Translations under genes and position numbers: made by a program
Notes under the pieces: model-generated
Database searches by the model: none
What the model was told of the DNA's origin: nothing
What the model saw: the letters and a program-made list of their open reading frames with translations, nothing else
In this document: in pieces, positions 8,207-15,707 of the stretch
How the letters are laid out: each line of letters starts with the position of its first letter
How positions within the stretch are numbered: the first letter of the stretch is position 1
Source: Bacillota bacterium
Lineage (GTDB): Bacteria > Bacillota > Clostridia > Lachnospirales > Lachnospiraceae
Assembly (NCBI GenBank): GCA_023414355.1
Contig: JAEZOB010000009.1
Location: 372,001-436,000 of the forward strand
Reading direction: 5' to 3'
Length of the DNA: 64,000 bases

Positions 8207-9616
8207 TTGCTGATGAAATTACAGAAGATGAAAATAAATTATCGTTTCATTTCAACGATAATTATTTCTATTATTACAGCCTGGGTGATTGCCTTCCCGT
8301 TTGAACAGCAGATATTATTTGCTGTGTCCGCATACTATCATTATAAGATAGTTCTCTTTGCGATGCATGGCATTATGATCCACATACTTGGGGCAGTTTG
8401 TGCAGGATTTCTCATTCACAGACTCCCTGCTATTAAGAAACTGTTTCAGTATACTATTTTGTTGGATATCATTGTTTGTATAGTTTTTTTTCTTCCGCCA
8501 AGTTCTCTGTGGCAGGTCTTTCTATATCTGGGATTGTTTCTGTCAGGCTGCTGTACTGCAGCCTGGGCGGTTTATTTTAAAGCGTATACCCCTGCTAATA
8601 GTAGAATAAAGACTGCCGCAGATTCTCTAATCACAAGTAACATAATCCTGTTTGTGACCGGAGTAGCTGTCTTTTTCGGGACATATCGTCTGGGACTGGT
8701 ATTTATCATATCCCTTCTGGTGATCGCTTTTATTTTGGCATGCTTTCTCCCTGACGAGGCGGAAGAGGGCGAAAAATCAGCTGACAGGGGTAAAGTAAAT
8801 ATAAAGAAGGCATGTATTATCCTGTCCGTTTTTCTGTTCCTGGGAGCATTGACCTCGGGCCTGACCTTTCGATACATACTGCCAGCTTATTACGGGTTAG
8901 GGAGAATTACCATGTTTTATTGGTCAATCCCATACATCGTTACCTTGATCGTGATGCGCAATCTTCCCCGAAGGATTAACCGTAATTATATGCTGTATAT
9001 TTCAGTTGCTTTGATAGGCTTCGCCTTTATTGATTTTATGCTGTTTAGGGTTGCACTTAGTGTTTTTCTGGTAGTATGTACCCAGATATTCCTTTCTAGA
9101 GGCATCTTCGATCTTTTTTGGTGGGGAATGACCGGAGAGCTGCTGGAGTTTTCCGAAAATCCGGTGAAGCTATACGGAAGTATTATACTGGTTTTTGTTA
9201 CAGGACAGATGGTCGGAGGTATTTTGGGTTTCTATGCTAGATTTTCTCAGATGGAGATTATCTATCCGGTCGCACTTGCCCTTGTTGCTGTACTAATCAT
9301 GATGCTTCTGCTTCCGCCATTACAGAAGGAGCTTTCTTTACTTGTTAAGAGTCATAATTATCTATCCCAATTATCCGAACTGGAACCCGATGCTAAAGAA
9401 AAGGTAATGAAGAAAGCTGCACTGCTTGAAAAGCTTACTGAGCGAGAGAGTGAAATCGTGACTCTGCTGATGCAGGGAAGAACCTACAGAATGATTTCTG
9501 CCGAATTGTATCTCAGTGAGAATACGGTAAAGACACATATTAAGAATATCTACTCTAAGCTTCAGGTGAAAAATAAAACAGAATTGATTAATTCTTTACT
9601 CGAACATCAGGAATGA
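8207..9616 (+). CDS. Twelve-helix membrane protein with C-terminal LuxR-type DNA-binding domain
   Basis: About 469 residues. The first ~390 form roughly twelve hydrophobic segments with an MFS-like layout. The last ~65 are a GerE/LuxR helix-turn-helix (LTERESEIVTLLMQGRTYRMISAELYLSENTVKTHIKNIYSKL). The protein is therefore probably a membrane-bound regulator in which a transporter-like domain senses a ligand. The frame opens at a TTG at 8189, but GGGGAG (8192-8197) is best placed for TTG 8207; ATG 8213 is also possible. The target may be the following gene or itself. Similar MFS-LuxR fusions are known from gut Actinobacteria and Clostridia. Confidence 0.85.
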   Translation: MLMKLQKMKINYRFISTIIISIITAWVIAFPFEQQILFAVSAYYHYKIVLFAMHGIMIHILGAVCAGFLIHRLPAIKKLFQYTILLDIIVCIVFFLPPSSLWQVFLYLGLFLSGCCTAAWAVYFKAYTPANSRIKTAADSLITSNIILFVTGVAVFFGTYRLGLVFIISLLVIAFILACFLPDEAEEGEKSADRGKVNIKKACIILSVFLFLGALTSGLTFRYILPAYYGLGRITMFYWSIPYIVTLIVMRNLPRRINRNYMLYISVALIGFAFIDFMLFRVALSVFLVVCTQIFLSRGIFDLFWWGMTGELLEFSENPVKLYGSIILVFVTGQMVGGILGFYARFSQMEIIYPVALALVAVLIMMLLLPPLQKELSLLVKSHNYLSQLSELEPDAKEKVMKKAALLEKLTERESEIVTLLMQGRTYRMISAELYLSENTVKTHIKNIYSKLQVKNKTELINSLLEHQE

Positions 9617-9621
9617 TAAGA

Positions 9622-9647
9622 ATCACCCATTTCGGGTGACGCTTTTT
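9622..9647 (+). terminator. Rho-independent terminator
   Basis: TCACCC-ATTTC-GGGTGA followed by CGCTTTTT. It sits 6 bases after the stop of the LuxR-type gene, which separates that gene from the next one. Confidence 0.85.
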
Positions 9648-9718
9648 CGCATATCATTGATTATGATAGGAAAAGATCATTATGATATGGAAAGTTGGAA
9701 ACGAGAAGGGGAGAAATC

Positions 9719-10243
9719 ATGAAGCAATTGAAAAGAAGGACAGAGCTGTTATTACTGGCCATTGCGTTAGGTATGATTTGCACTGCTAGCATCCATGTAT
9801 ATTATATATCCTATCAGATGTTTATCATTTCTATCATCATCAATATTCTGGTGACATGCTGCTTATTCACTTTATTGACAATGACCTACAGACAACTGAT
9901 TATAGCCAAGCTGATCATCGACAATCGCATTCTGACTTTAGATCAGGCGCAGATCATTTCGGAAGAGAACGGATTACAGAGAAAGGTCAGCAAGCAGGAT
10001 ATCTATATTTCTTGCTTTGGTGTCCTGATTGGAACCCAACCAATCAAATTTAATCTTGAAAGAATATCCCTTCAGGCAGCAGAGCTTGGGGAGGATTATA
10101 TCGCGTTCACGTACGGTACCGAGAAAAGCTACCAGAAAATCCGCATTCTATGTGAGAAAATGCGGATTCAAGATATGATACGGATTACAGAAAAATTTCG
10201 TTATGAGACTGGCATAACACCTGTTCTTACTGATGACAGATAG
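9719..10243 (+). CDS. Small two-helix membrane protein of unknown function
   Basis: 174 residues from the ATG at 9719, which has AAGGGGAG 5 bases upstream; an in-frame ATG at 9695 has no such site. Two adjacent membrane helices (about residues 9-29 and 34-54) are followed by a cytoplasmic domain of about 115 residues (from IIDNRILTLDQAQIISEENGL), with strands and helices reminiscent of a PH-like domain. No catalytic motif is visible. It converges on the MFS gene with only 3 bases between the stops. I do not recognise a named family. Confidence 0.7.
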   Translation: MKQLKRRTELLLLAIALGMICTASIHVYYISYQMFIISIIINILVTCCLFTLLTMTYRQLIIAKLIIDNRILTLDQAQIISEENGLQRKVSKQDIYISCFGVLIGTQPIKFNLERISLQAAELGEDYIAFTYGTEKSYQKIRILCEKMRIQDMIRITEKFRYETGITPVLTDDR

Positions 10244-10246
10244 ACG

Positions 10247-11449
10247 CTAAATGCTTCTGATATTATGCTTTTTCTCATAAAAATATTGTAGCAGGGCGAT
10301 GAGTCCTGCTATCATTATGACTGCGGATGCCATAATGATGTAAGAAGACTTCAGACCCAGACGATCCACAAGAAAACCTCCGACGATATTACCCGTGATA
10401 CTTGCCAGTCCGGCTTGAATTATCGTTAGGATGCTTTGCCCCTTTGACTGATTTTCCCGTTTTACATTTTTGCTAATATATACGGCACAGCTAAAGTAGA
10501 CCGTCATATAAGTCATGCCATGAAGGACGGCAGATATAATGACAAAGGGCAAGCTGCCTCCGGTTACAGCCAGGATACGAAGACTCAACAGGAAGCAGGC
10601 AATCAATGATATCTTCATCGGACTGATTTTCTTTATGATATGATTGATCAGGAGTAATACCGGAAGCTCACTGAGGGCTGAGATACAGTTAATCAAGCCC
10701 ATGGTACTTTCAGTCATACCCATTTTCAGCATATAAACTCCTATAAAACTATAATTAAAACTTAAGCCTACCTGATTAATAAAGGCGAAGGCAAGGATAA
10801 AGTAAATCTCTTTGGACTCAAAAATATGGAGGAGGGACTGCCTTCCCTTGCGTTCTATGGATGAATGCTTAGGTTCTGAGGGAGAAAGGTCCGCTCGTTC
10901 CTCCTTCGGCAGTCGTGCAATCAACAGGAAAAGAATAGCATACCCGATGGAGCCCATGAGAAAGCCGATCGAGGGTTTGCTTTTAACAATTGCTCCAGCA
11001 AAGATAACTGTAATCGCATAGCCAATTGTGCCGCCCATCCTGATCTTTGAAAAATCTAGTCCGTTCTTATGCGCAATATGCAAGGTATTAGCATCATTGA
11101 GTGGGATAATGGAGGTTACGAAGACAGCCAGCAGCAGAGCAGCAATAAAAAAGGTGAAAAAGGTCTTGCCAATGTAATAGCTTAAAATGGACAAAGCTGT
11201 TCCGAGTACAACAAAACAGAGGATAAGCTTACGATTTCCTGTTCTGTCACTGATATATGCCCAAATTGGCTGTATTATGATAGAAACGATCGGTCCGATC
11301 GTAAGAAGAATTCCTATTTCCAGAGCACTGATTCCGGCTTTCGCGAAATAAGCACTTAAAAACGGAGTATACTGTGCAGCTGGTATAAAGACAAAGGCAT
11401 TAATCAGAAACAGATGTATGCCAATTCTTCTGCTAGTTTGATTCGTCAT
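10247..11449 (-). CDS. MFS transporter, LacY/nucleoside-symporter-like
   Basis: 400 residues and about twelve membrane helices. The N-terminal helix pattern (FLINAFVFIPAAQYTPFLSAYF) and the loop motif ISDRTGNRK between helices 2 and 3 fit the MFS branch that includes LacY-type and nucleoside:proton symporters. A hydrophilic central loop (PKEERADLSPSEPKHSS) separates the two six-helix halves. It is transcribed alone, convergent with the preceding membrane protein gene. The substrate cannot be read from sequence; a sugar or nucleoside is the likeliest guess. Confidence 0.85.
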   Translation of the reverse strand: MTNQTSRRIGIHLFLINAFVFIPAAQYTPFLSAYFAKAGISALEIGILLTIGPIVSIIIQPIWAYISDRTGNRKLILCFVVLGTALSILSYYIGKTFFTFFIAALLLAVFVTSIIPLNDANTLHIAHKNGLDFSKIRMGGTIGYAITVIFAGAIVKSKPSIGFLMGSIGYAILFLLIARLPKEERADLSPSEPKHSSIERKGRQSLLHIFESKEIYFILAFAFINQVGLSFNYSFIGVYMLKMGMTESTMGLINCISALSELPVLLLINHIIKKISPMKISLIACFLLSLRILAVTGGSLPFVIISAVLHGMTYMTVYFSCAVYISKNVKRENQSKGQSILTIIQAGLASITGNIVGGFLVDRLGLKSSYIIMASAVIMIAGLIALLQYFYEKKHNIRSI

Positions 11450-11634
11450 GATATCACAGACTCCTTCAGCGAAAACGTTATAGTAAAAAATGATATTGAT
11501 TTACTTGCGATAACTAATATTACATGATATTCGGATAAATGAAAAGCAAAATATTTAATGTAGTAGGAAAAGATTTGTGATAGAATAATTAATGTATGCG
11601 TTCAGGTATTACTTATGCTGCCGTTGGTGGCGGA

Positions 11635-12414
11635 ATGGATGTAAATATGAACTATCAAACATTATTCAGGACGGCAATGCTTGCCGGTGAAATCATGGCA
11701 CAAAGCGGAGCGGAGACCTACCGGGTCGAGGATACGATGACCCGGATACTGAAATTCTCCGGTCTGCAGTCGGTAGAAGTATATGCGACGACTACCGGTA
11801 TCGTGGCTACCTTATCTGATCCGGGAATTGAACCGATTACCGGAGTAAAAAGAATCAGCAATCGATCCACGAACCTAAGCAGAATCAATGATGTGAATCA
11901 GGTATCCCGCAATATCTGTTCCGGCTGTCTGGAACCGGAGGAAGCCATCAAGCGTCTTGAGGAAATTCATAAAAAAGGAACTTATTCCAGCACAGTTATC
12001 GCAGCAGCGACCTTAATTTCCATGGCTGGGTTTGTAGGATTATTCGGTGGCTCCTTAATGGATTGTTTCATTGCCTGCCTAAACGGAGTATTTCTTGTTC
12101 TGATCGGAAAGCTTACTGAAAATAAGGTTAACAGTACCTTCATTGTGGATATGATAAAGTGTTTTGTACTTGCGTATCTGACGATGGTATGTACCAAATA
12201 TTTTACAGGTACAAACCAGAATCTGATTATCATTGGTTCTATCATGCCACTGGTACCAGGTGTGCCGATTACCAATGCGATCAGGGATACACTGCAGGGA
12301 GACTATAATTCGGGAACAGCAAGAGCGATGGAAGCGTTTGTCATATCATTGGGAATTGCAGTAGGAGTAGGTCTTGGGATTGGGTTGTTCAATTTTGTGG
12401 AAAGGATGATGTGA
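11635..12414 (+). CDS. ThrE-type threonine/serine exporter, N-terminal half protein
   Basis: About 259 residues. It starts with the DUF1212/ThrE pattern LAGEIMAQSGAETYRVEDTMTRIL, continues with VEVYATTTGIVATL, and ends in about five membrane helices including IMPLVPGVPITNAIRDTLQGD, the pore-forming motif of the family. The frame extends to an ATG at 11596 without a ribosome site; the family normally begins near MNYQTLF, so 11635 or 11650 is more likely. The next gene, one base after the stop, encodes the missing C-terminal half, so the two should assemble as a split ThrE exporter. Confidence 0.88.
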   Translation: MDVNMNYQTLFRTAMLAGEIMAQSGAETYRVEDTMTRILKFSGLQSVEVYATTTGIVATLSDPGIEPITGVKRISNRSTNLSRINDVNQVSRNICSGCLEPEEAIKRLEEIHKKGTYSSTVIAAATLISMAGFVGLFGGSLMDCFIACLNGVFLVLIGKLTENKVNSTFIVDMIKCFVLAYLTMVCTKYFTGTNQNLIIIGSIMPLVPGVPITNAIRDTLQGDYNSGTARAMEAFVISLGIAVGVGLGIGLFNFVERMM

Positions 12415-12415
12415 T

Positions 12416-12835
12416 ATGCTGATACAGGGAATTAGTGCATTTTTTGCCACAGCGGCCTTTTCCGTATTGTTTTATTTACCGAAGAAATATTTGATTCATG
12501 CAGGGGCAACAGGAAGCTTCGGCTGGTTCATTTACCTGATCAGTTTGAGAATCCTATCAGATAAGATTCTTGCTACGCTGACTGCAACTTTGATCGTGGC
12601 TTTGATATCGCATATCCTGGCGCGAGTCTATAAAACTCCTGTGACAATGTTTCTGATCCCAGGGGTCATTCCCTTTGTCCCAGGTGCGGGGATGTATCAG
12701 ATTGTTCGCAGTATCGTAGATGGAAATACAGGAAACACAACCTTGTATTTTTTTGAGACCCTGCAAATTGCGGGAGCGATTGCGCTTGGAATCTTTATCG
12801 TTGATACCTTCTTCCGGAAGAGAGCAAAAGGCTGA
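12416..12835 (+). CDS. ThrE-type exporter, C-terminal half protein (DUF3815)
   Basis: 139 residues with four to five membrane helices. It contains MFLIPGVIPFVPGAGMYQIVRSIVDGN, the partner version of the motif in the preceding gene. In actinobacterial ThrE both halves are fused; in Firmicutes they are usually two adjacent genes as here. The one-base gap between genes implies translational coupling. The probable role is export of threonine, serine or related small amino acids. The gene converges on the AraC-type regulator. Confidence 0.88.
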   Translation: MLIQGISAFFATAAFSVLFYLPKKYLIHAGATGSFGWFIYLISLRILSDKILATLTATLIVALISHILARVYKTPVTMFLIPGVIPFVPGAGMYQIVRSIVDGNTGNTTLYFFETLQIAGAIALGIFIVDTFFRKRAKG

Positions 12836-12850
12836 TGGTTCAAGTTATGT

Positions 12851-13621
12851 TTATTTCATTTTCTGACGATAATCGGTTGGTGTCATTCCGACTTCCTTCT
12901 TGAATTGGCGCATGAAATGCTCTTCATTCTCATAACCGCACTGAGAAGCAATTCTCCTTACAGTATCCCGGGTGGCAATCAGTGCGGTTTTTGCATATTG
13001 CAGCTTGCTTTGGATTACATCCGAATTACAGGTCACCTGGAAGGTCTGGCGGTATAATCTTTGAAAATGAGAAGGACTTAAATTTAGCTGATTCGCCATG
13101 CGCGTGACAGACCATTTTTCTTCCGGATGGCGATAAATCATGGTTCTGAGATTCAGCAGAGCATCATAGTATCCATAAATCCGGATATCCCGGGAAGGAT
13201 AGGCGGCAAGCTCATAGACTTTTACGAACAGAAGGCGCATCAGCAGGTCGATCGACTCCTCTCGCAGGGAATTGTTCGATATATATTCCAGATACAGATC
13301 TTTAATCAGCTTACTGACCTCTTTATTGGACGGCAGAGAAAGTACAGTGTCAAAGGGGAGATTTTTTATGTCCCGCTCTCCACTTATATCGAAATGGATG
13401 TAATCATTCGCATACGTTGCTTCCTTTGCCCAATAGATCTGAGGAGTTCCCTTTTTAAATATGATGACAGAATTCTTTTCTGCTGTTACTTCCGTTCCGT
13501 CTAATAGCAGAATAGCAGGTGTTTTCATATTTAAAAGCAGGTAATCACCCGAGCCGCTAGGTCGGTTAATCGAGAATTGTCTGCTATGAGTATAATTAAT
13601 GCCAATTGCATTCACCTTCAT
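12851..13621 (-). CDS. AraC-family transcriptional regulator
   Basis: 256 residues. The N-terminal part is a cupin-like sensor (LLNMKTPAILLLDGTEVTAEKNSVIIFKKGTPQIYW) and the C-terminal part has two helix-turn-helix motifs (MANQLNLSPSHFQRLYRQTF and IASQCGYENEEHFMRQFKKEVGMTPTDYR). The ATG at 13621 has AAGGAAGG 6 bases upstream and is preferred over the upstream ATG at 13648. It is divergent from the GH51 arabinofuranosidase, so it most likely senses a plant sugar and controls that gene through the palindromes in the shared promoter region. Confidence 0.9.
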   Translation of the reverse strand: MKVNAIGINYTHSRQFSINRPSGSGDYLLLNMKTPAILLLDGTEVTAEKNSVIIFKKGTPQIYWAKEATYANDYIHFDISGERDIKNLPFDTVLSLPSNKEVSKLIKDLYLEYISNNSLREESIDLLMRLLFVKVYELAAYPSRDIRIYGYYDALLNLRTMIYRHPEEKWSVTRMANQLNLSPSHFQRLYRQTFQVTCNSDVIQSKLQYAKTALIATRDTVRRIASQCGYENEEHFMRQFKKEVGMTPTDYRQKMK

Positions 13622-13734
13622 GGAAAGCCTTCCTTTTTCTATATTCATATAATAGTAGGATTCATCAGTCTGAAAACATCATATATCATTGTTTAAGTCA
13701 GTGTCAATATGTTAAGTTAAAAGTACAAAACATC

Positions 13735-13776
13735 ATAGTAATAATTATCATGGGTGATTACTATCTTAAAAGATAG
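13735..13776. promoter_or_regulatory. Inverted repeats in the araC-type/GH51 divergent promoter region
   Basis: ATAGTAAT (13735-13742) and ATTACTAT (13757-13764) form a perfect 8-bp inverted repeat with a 14-base spacer. CTATCTT-AA-AAGATAG (13761-13776) overlaps its right half. The surrounding 100 bases carry many ATATCAT-like steps. Binding by the divergent AraC regulator is an inference from location. Confidence 0.45.
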
Positions 13777-13892
13777 ATATCATAAAGGATAAATATCATC
13801 ATTGAAGATATCGATCATAAATGACATAGTTCATAACCGATAAGTACCGGAATTGATAATATTACAGCGTTACAGAAAGGACGAACGAAGAA

Positions 13893-15392
13893 ATGAAAGC
13901 AAAAATAATCTTAAATAAGGATTTTATGACAGGAAAGGTAGATGAGAGAATCTTCGGATCTTTCATTGAACATCTTGGAAGAGCTGTTTATAACGGGATC
14001 TATGAGCCTGCCCATGCAACAGCAGACGACAAAGGATTCCGGGGAGATGTCATGAAGCTAGTAAAGGAACTGAATGTTCCGATTGTACGCTATCCGGGAG
14101 GTAATTTTGTATCCGGATACTGCTGGGAGGATGGTACAGGTGAGCAGAGTAAAAGACCGAGAAGACCCGAGCTTGCCTGGCATACGATAGAGACAAATGA
14201 AATCGGTATTGATGAATTCCAGGAATGGGCAAAACGTGCAGGCAGCAGTGTAATGCAGGCTGTGAATTTAGGTACCAGAGGAGCGGAGGAAGCTCGTCAG
14301 CTGCTGGAATACTGTAATTTCCCGAAGGGTACTTATTACAGTGACATGCGTCGTGCCAACGGGTTTGAAGAGCCCTTTCATATCAAGACCTGGTGTCTGG
14401 GTAATGAGATGGACGGTCCATGGCAGATTGGGGCAAAGACGGCAGAGGAATACGGCAGACTTGCTTGTGAGACTGCTAAGATAATGAAAGAACTGGATCC
14501 TGAGATAGAACTGGTTGCTTGCGGAAGTTCGCACCTGAATATGCCGACCTTTGGTAAGTGGGAAGCAACCGTACTGGAACATACATATGATTATGTGGAT
14601 TACATTTCCCTCCATAACTATTATGGGAATCCGGACAACGATACGCCTTCCTTCCTGGCTTGCTCGCTGGATATGGACAAATTCATCAAATCTGTTACTG
14701 CAATCTGTGATTATGTGAAAGCAATCAAGCATTCCGATAAGACCATCAATTTATCCTTTGATGAATGGAATGTCTGGTTCCATAGTAATGAGGCAGATAA
14801 GAAGCTGGAGCGCTGGCAGATAGCACCTCATCAGCTGGAGGATATCTATACCTTTGAGGATGCGCTGGTAGTAGGTTGCCTTCTGATTACCCTGCTTAAG
14901 AACTGCGACCGAGTAAAAATGGCATGCCTCGCACAGCTGGTCAATGTGATTGCACCGATTATGACAGAAAATGACGGTTCCGCCTGGGTTCAGCCGATTT
15001 TCTACCCCTTCATGCATGCCTCCAATTTCGGAAGAGGTTCTGTGTTGACTCCGGTGGTAAGCTGCGATACTTATGATTCCAATAAGATAAAAAAGGTTCC
15101 CTATGTTGAAACTGTTGCTGTCCTGAACGAAGAAAAGAATGAGCTTACTGTTTTTGCTGTAAACAGGTCTCTAGAAGAGAGCATTGATTTCTCTATTGAT
15201 TTACGTCAATTCCCGAAGGCTTCCGTAATAGAACATATCATACTTGAACATGCGGATTTAAAAGCAGTCAATTCAGCAAAAGAGCCCAATCAAGTGACAC
15301 CGCATAAGAACGGTGTAACTGTGATCAAGTCTGAAGAAGCTGTTGCATCTTTACCCAAGCAGTCCTGGAATGTAATCAGATTCTCACTGTAG
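13893..15392 (+). CDS. Alpha-N-arabinofuranosidase, glycoside hydrolase family 51
   Basis: 499 residues, the full size for intracellular GH51 enzymes, with no signal peptide. It removes arabinose from arabinoxylan or arabinan oligomers in the cytoplasm. The family start (RIFGSFIEHLGRAVYNGIYEP), VRYPGGNFVSGYCWEDG, the acid/base Glu172 in GNEMDGPW and the nucleophile Glu291 in FDEWNVW are all visible. The C-terminal part is the expected beta-sandwich. The ribosome site is AGAAAGGACG. No arabinose transporter is adjacent; the divergent AraC-type gene is the probable regulator. Confidence 0.95.
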   Translation: MKAKIILNKDFMTGKVDERIFGSFIEHLGRAVYNGIYEPAHATADDKGFRGDVMKLVKELNVPIVRYPGGNFVSGYCWEDGTGEQSKRPRRPELAWHTIETNEIGIDEFQEWAKRAGSSVMQAVNLGTRGAEEARQLLEYCNFPKGTYYSDMRRANGFEEPFHIKTWCLGNEMDGPWQIGAKTAEEYGRLACETAKIMKELDPEIELVACGSSHLNMPTFGKWEATVLEHTYDYVDYISLHNYYGNPDNDTPSFLACSLDMDKFIKSVTAICDYVKAIKHSDKTINLSFDEWNVWFHSNEADKKLERWQIAPHQLEDIYTFEDALVVGCLLITLLKNCDRVKMACLAQLVNVIAPIMTENDGSAWVQPIFYPFMHASNFGRGSVLTPVVSCDTYDSNKIKKVPYVETVAVLNEEKNELTVFAVNRSLEESIDFSIDLRQFPKASVIEHIILEHADLKAVNSAKEPNQVTPHKNGVTVIKSEEAVASLPKQSWNVIRFSL

Positions 15393-15404
15393 TGTGTGGG
15401 GAAC

Positions 15405-15594
15405 AGAAGATTATTGATATTAGATGTTAATCAAATTAGCATAACCCTATAGGATTATAGTTACAAAAGTGTTGCACACGTTTTTCCTGATATAGTATAC
15501 CGATATCCAAGCAAGCTTGTCTATCGGCATATTATATCAGGAAAGCACCTGCGGTGCTTTTGTCTCAATAATCCTAATTTGATTCTAATCTTCT
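15405..15594. repeat. Cruciform intergenic element, copy B
   Basis: A 190-base element just after the GH51 stop. Outer pairings are AGAAGATTA/TAATCTTCT, ATCAAATTAG/CTAATTTGAT and AGGATTAT/ATAATCCT. Inside are a small hairpin GTGT-TGC-ACAC (about 15469-15479), an inner stem CCTGATATA/TATATCAGG and CCGATA/TATCGG capped by CCAAGCAAGCTTG, and a second small hairpin GCACC-TGC-GGTGC (about 15545-15557). It shares its skeleton with 3950-4069 and 22325-22437. It may also terminate the GH51 transcript. Apart from the flotillin promoter, the rest of the 315-base gap holds nothing else I recognise. Confidence 0.78.
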
Positions 15595-15610
15595 GTTAAG
15601 AAGTTCCATA

Positions 15611-15638
15611 TTGTATTTTTTTACAGATAAGGTATAGT
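15611..15638 (+). promoter_or_regulatory. Probable sigma-A promoter of the flotillin gene
   Basis: TTGTAT (15611-15616), 16 bases, TATAGT (15633-15638). It lies 70 bases before the flotillin start, beyond the preceding cruciform element. Confidence 0.55.
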
Positions 15639-15707
15639 AATCTTTGTAAGAGTTCATTACCGGAAGATGTTTTTCGGTAAAATACAAAGAAAGAAGTGGG
15701 AGAACAT

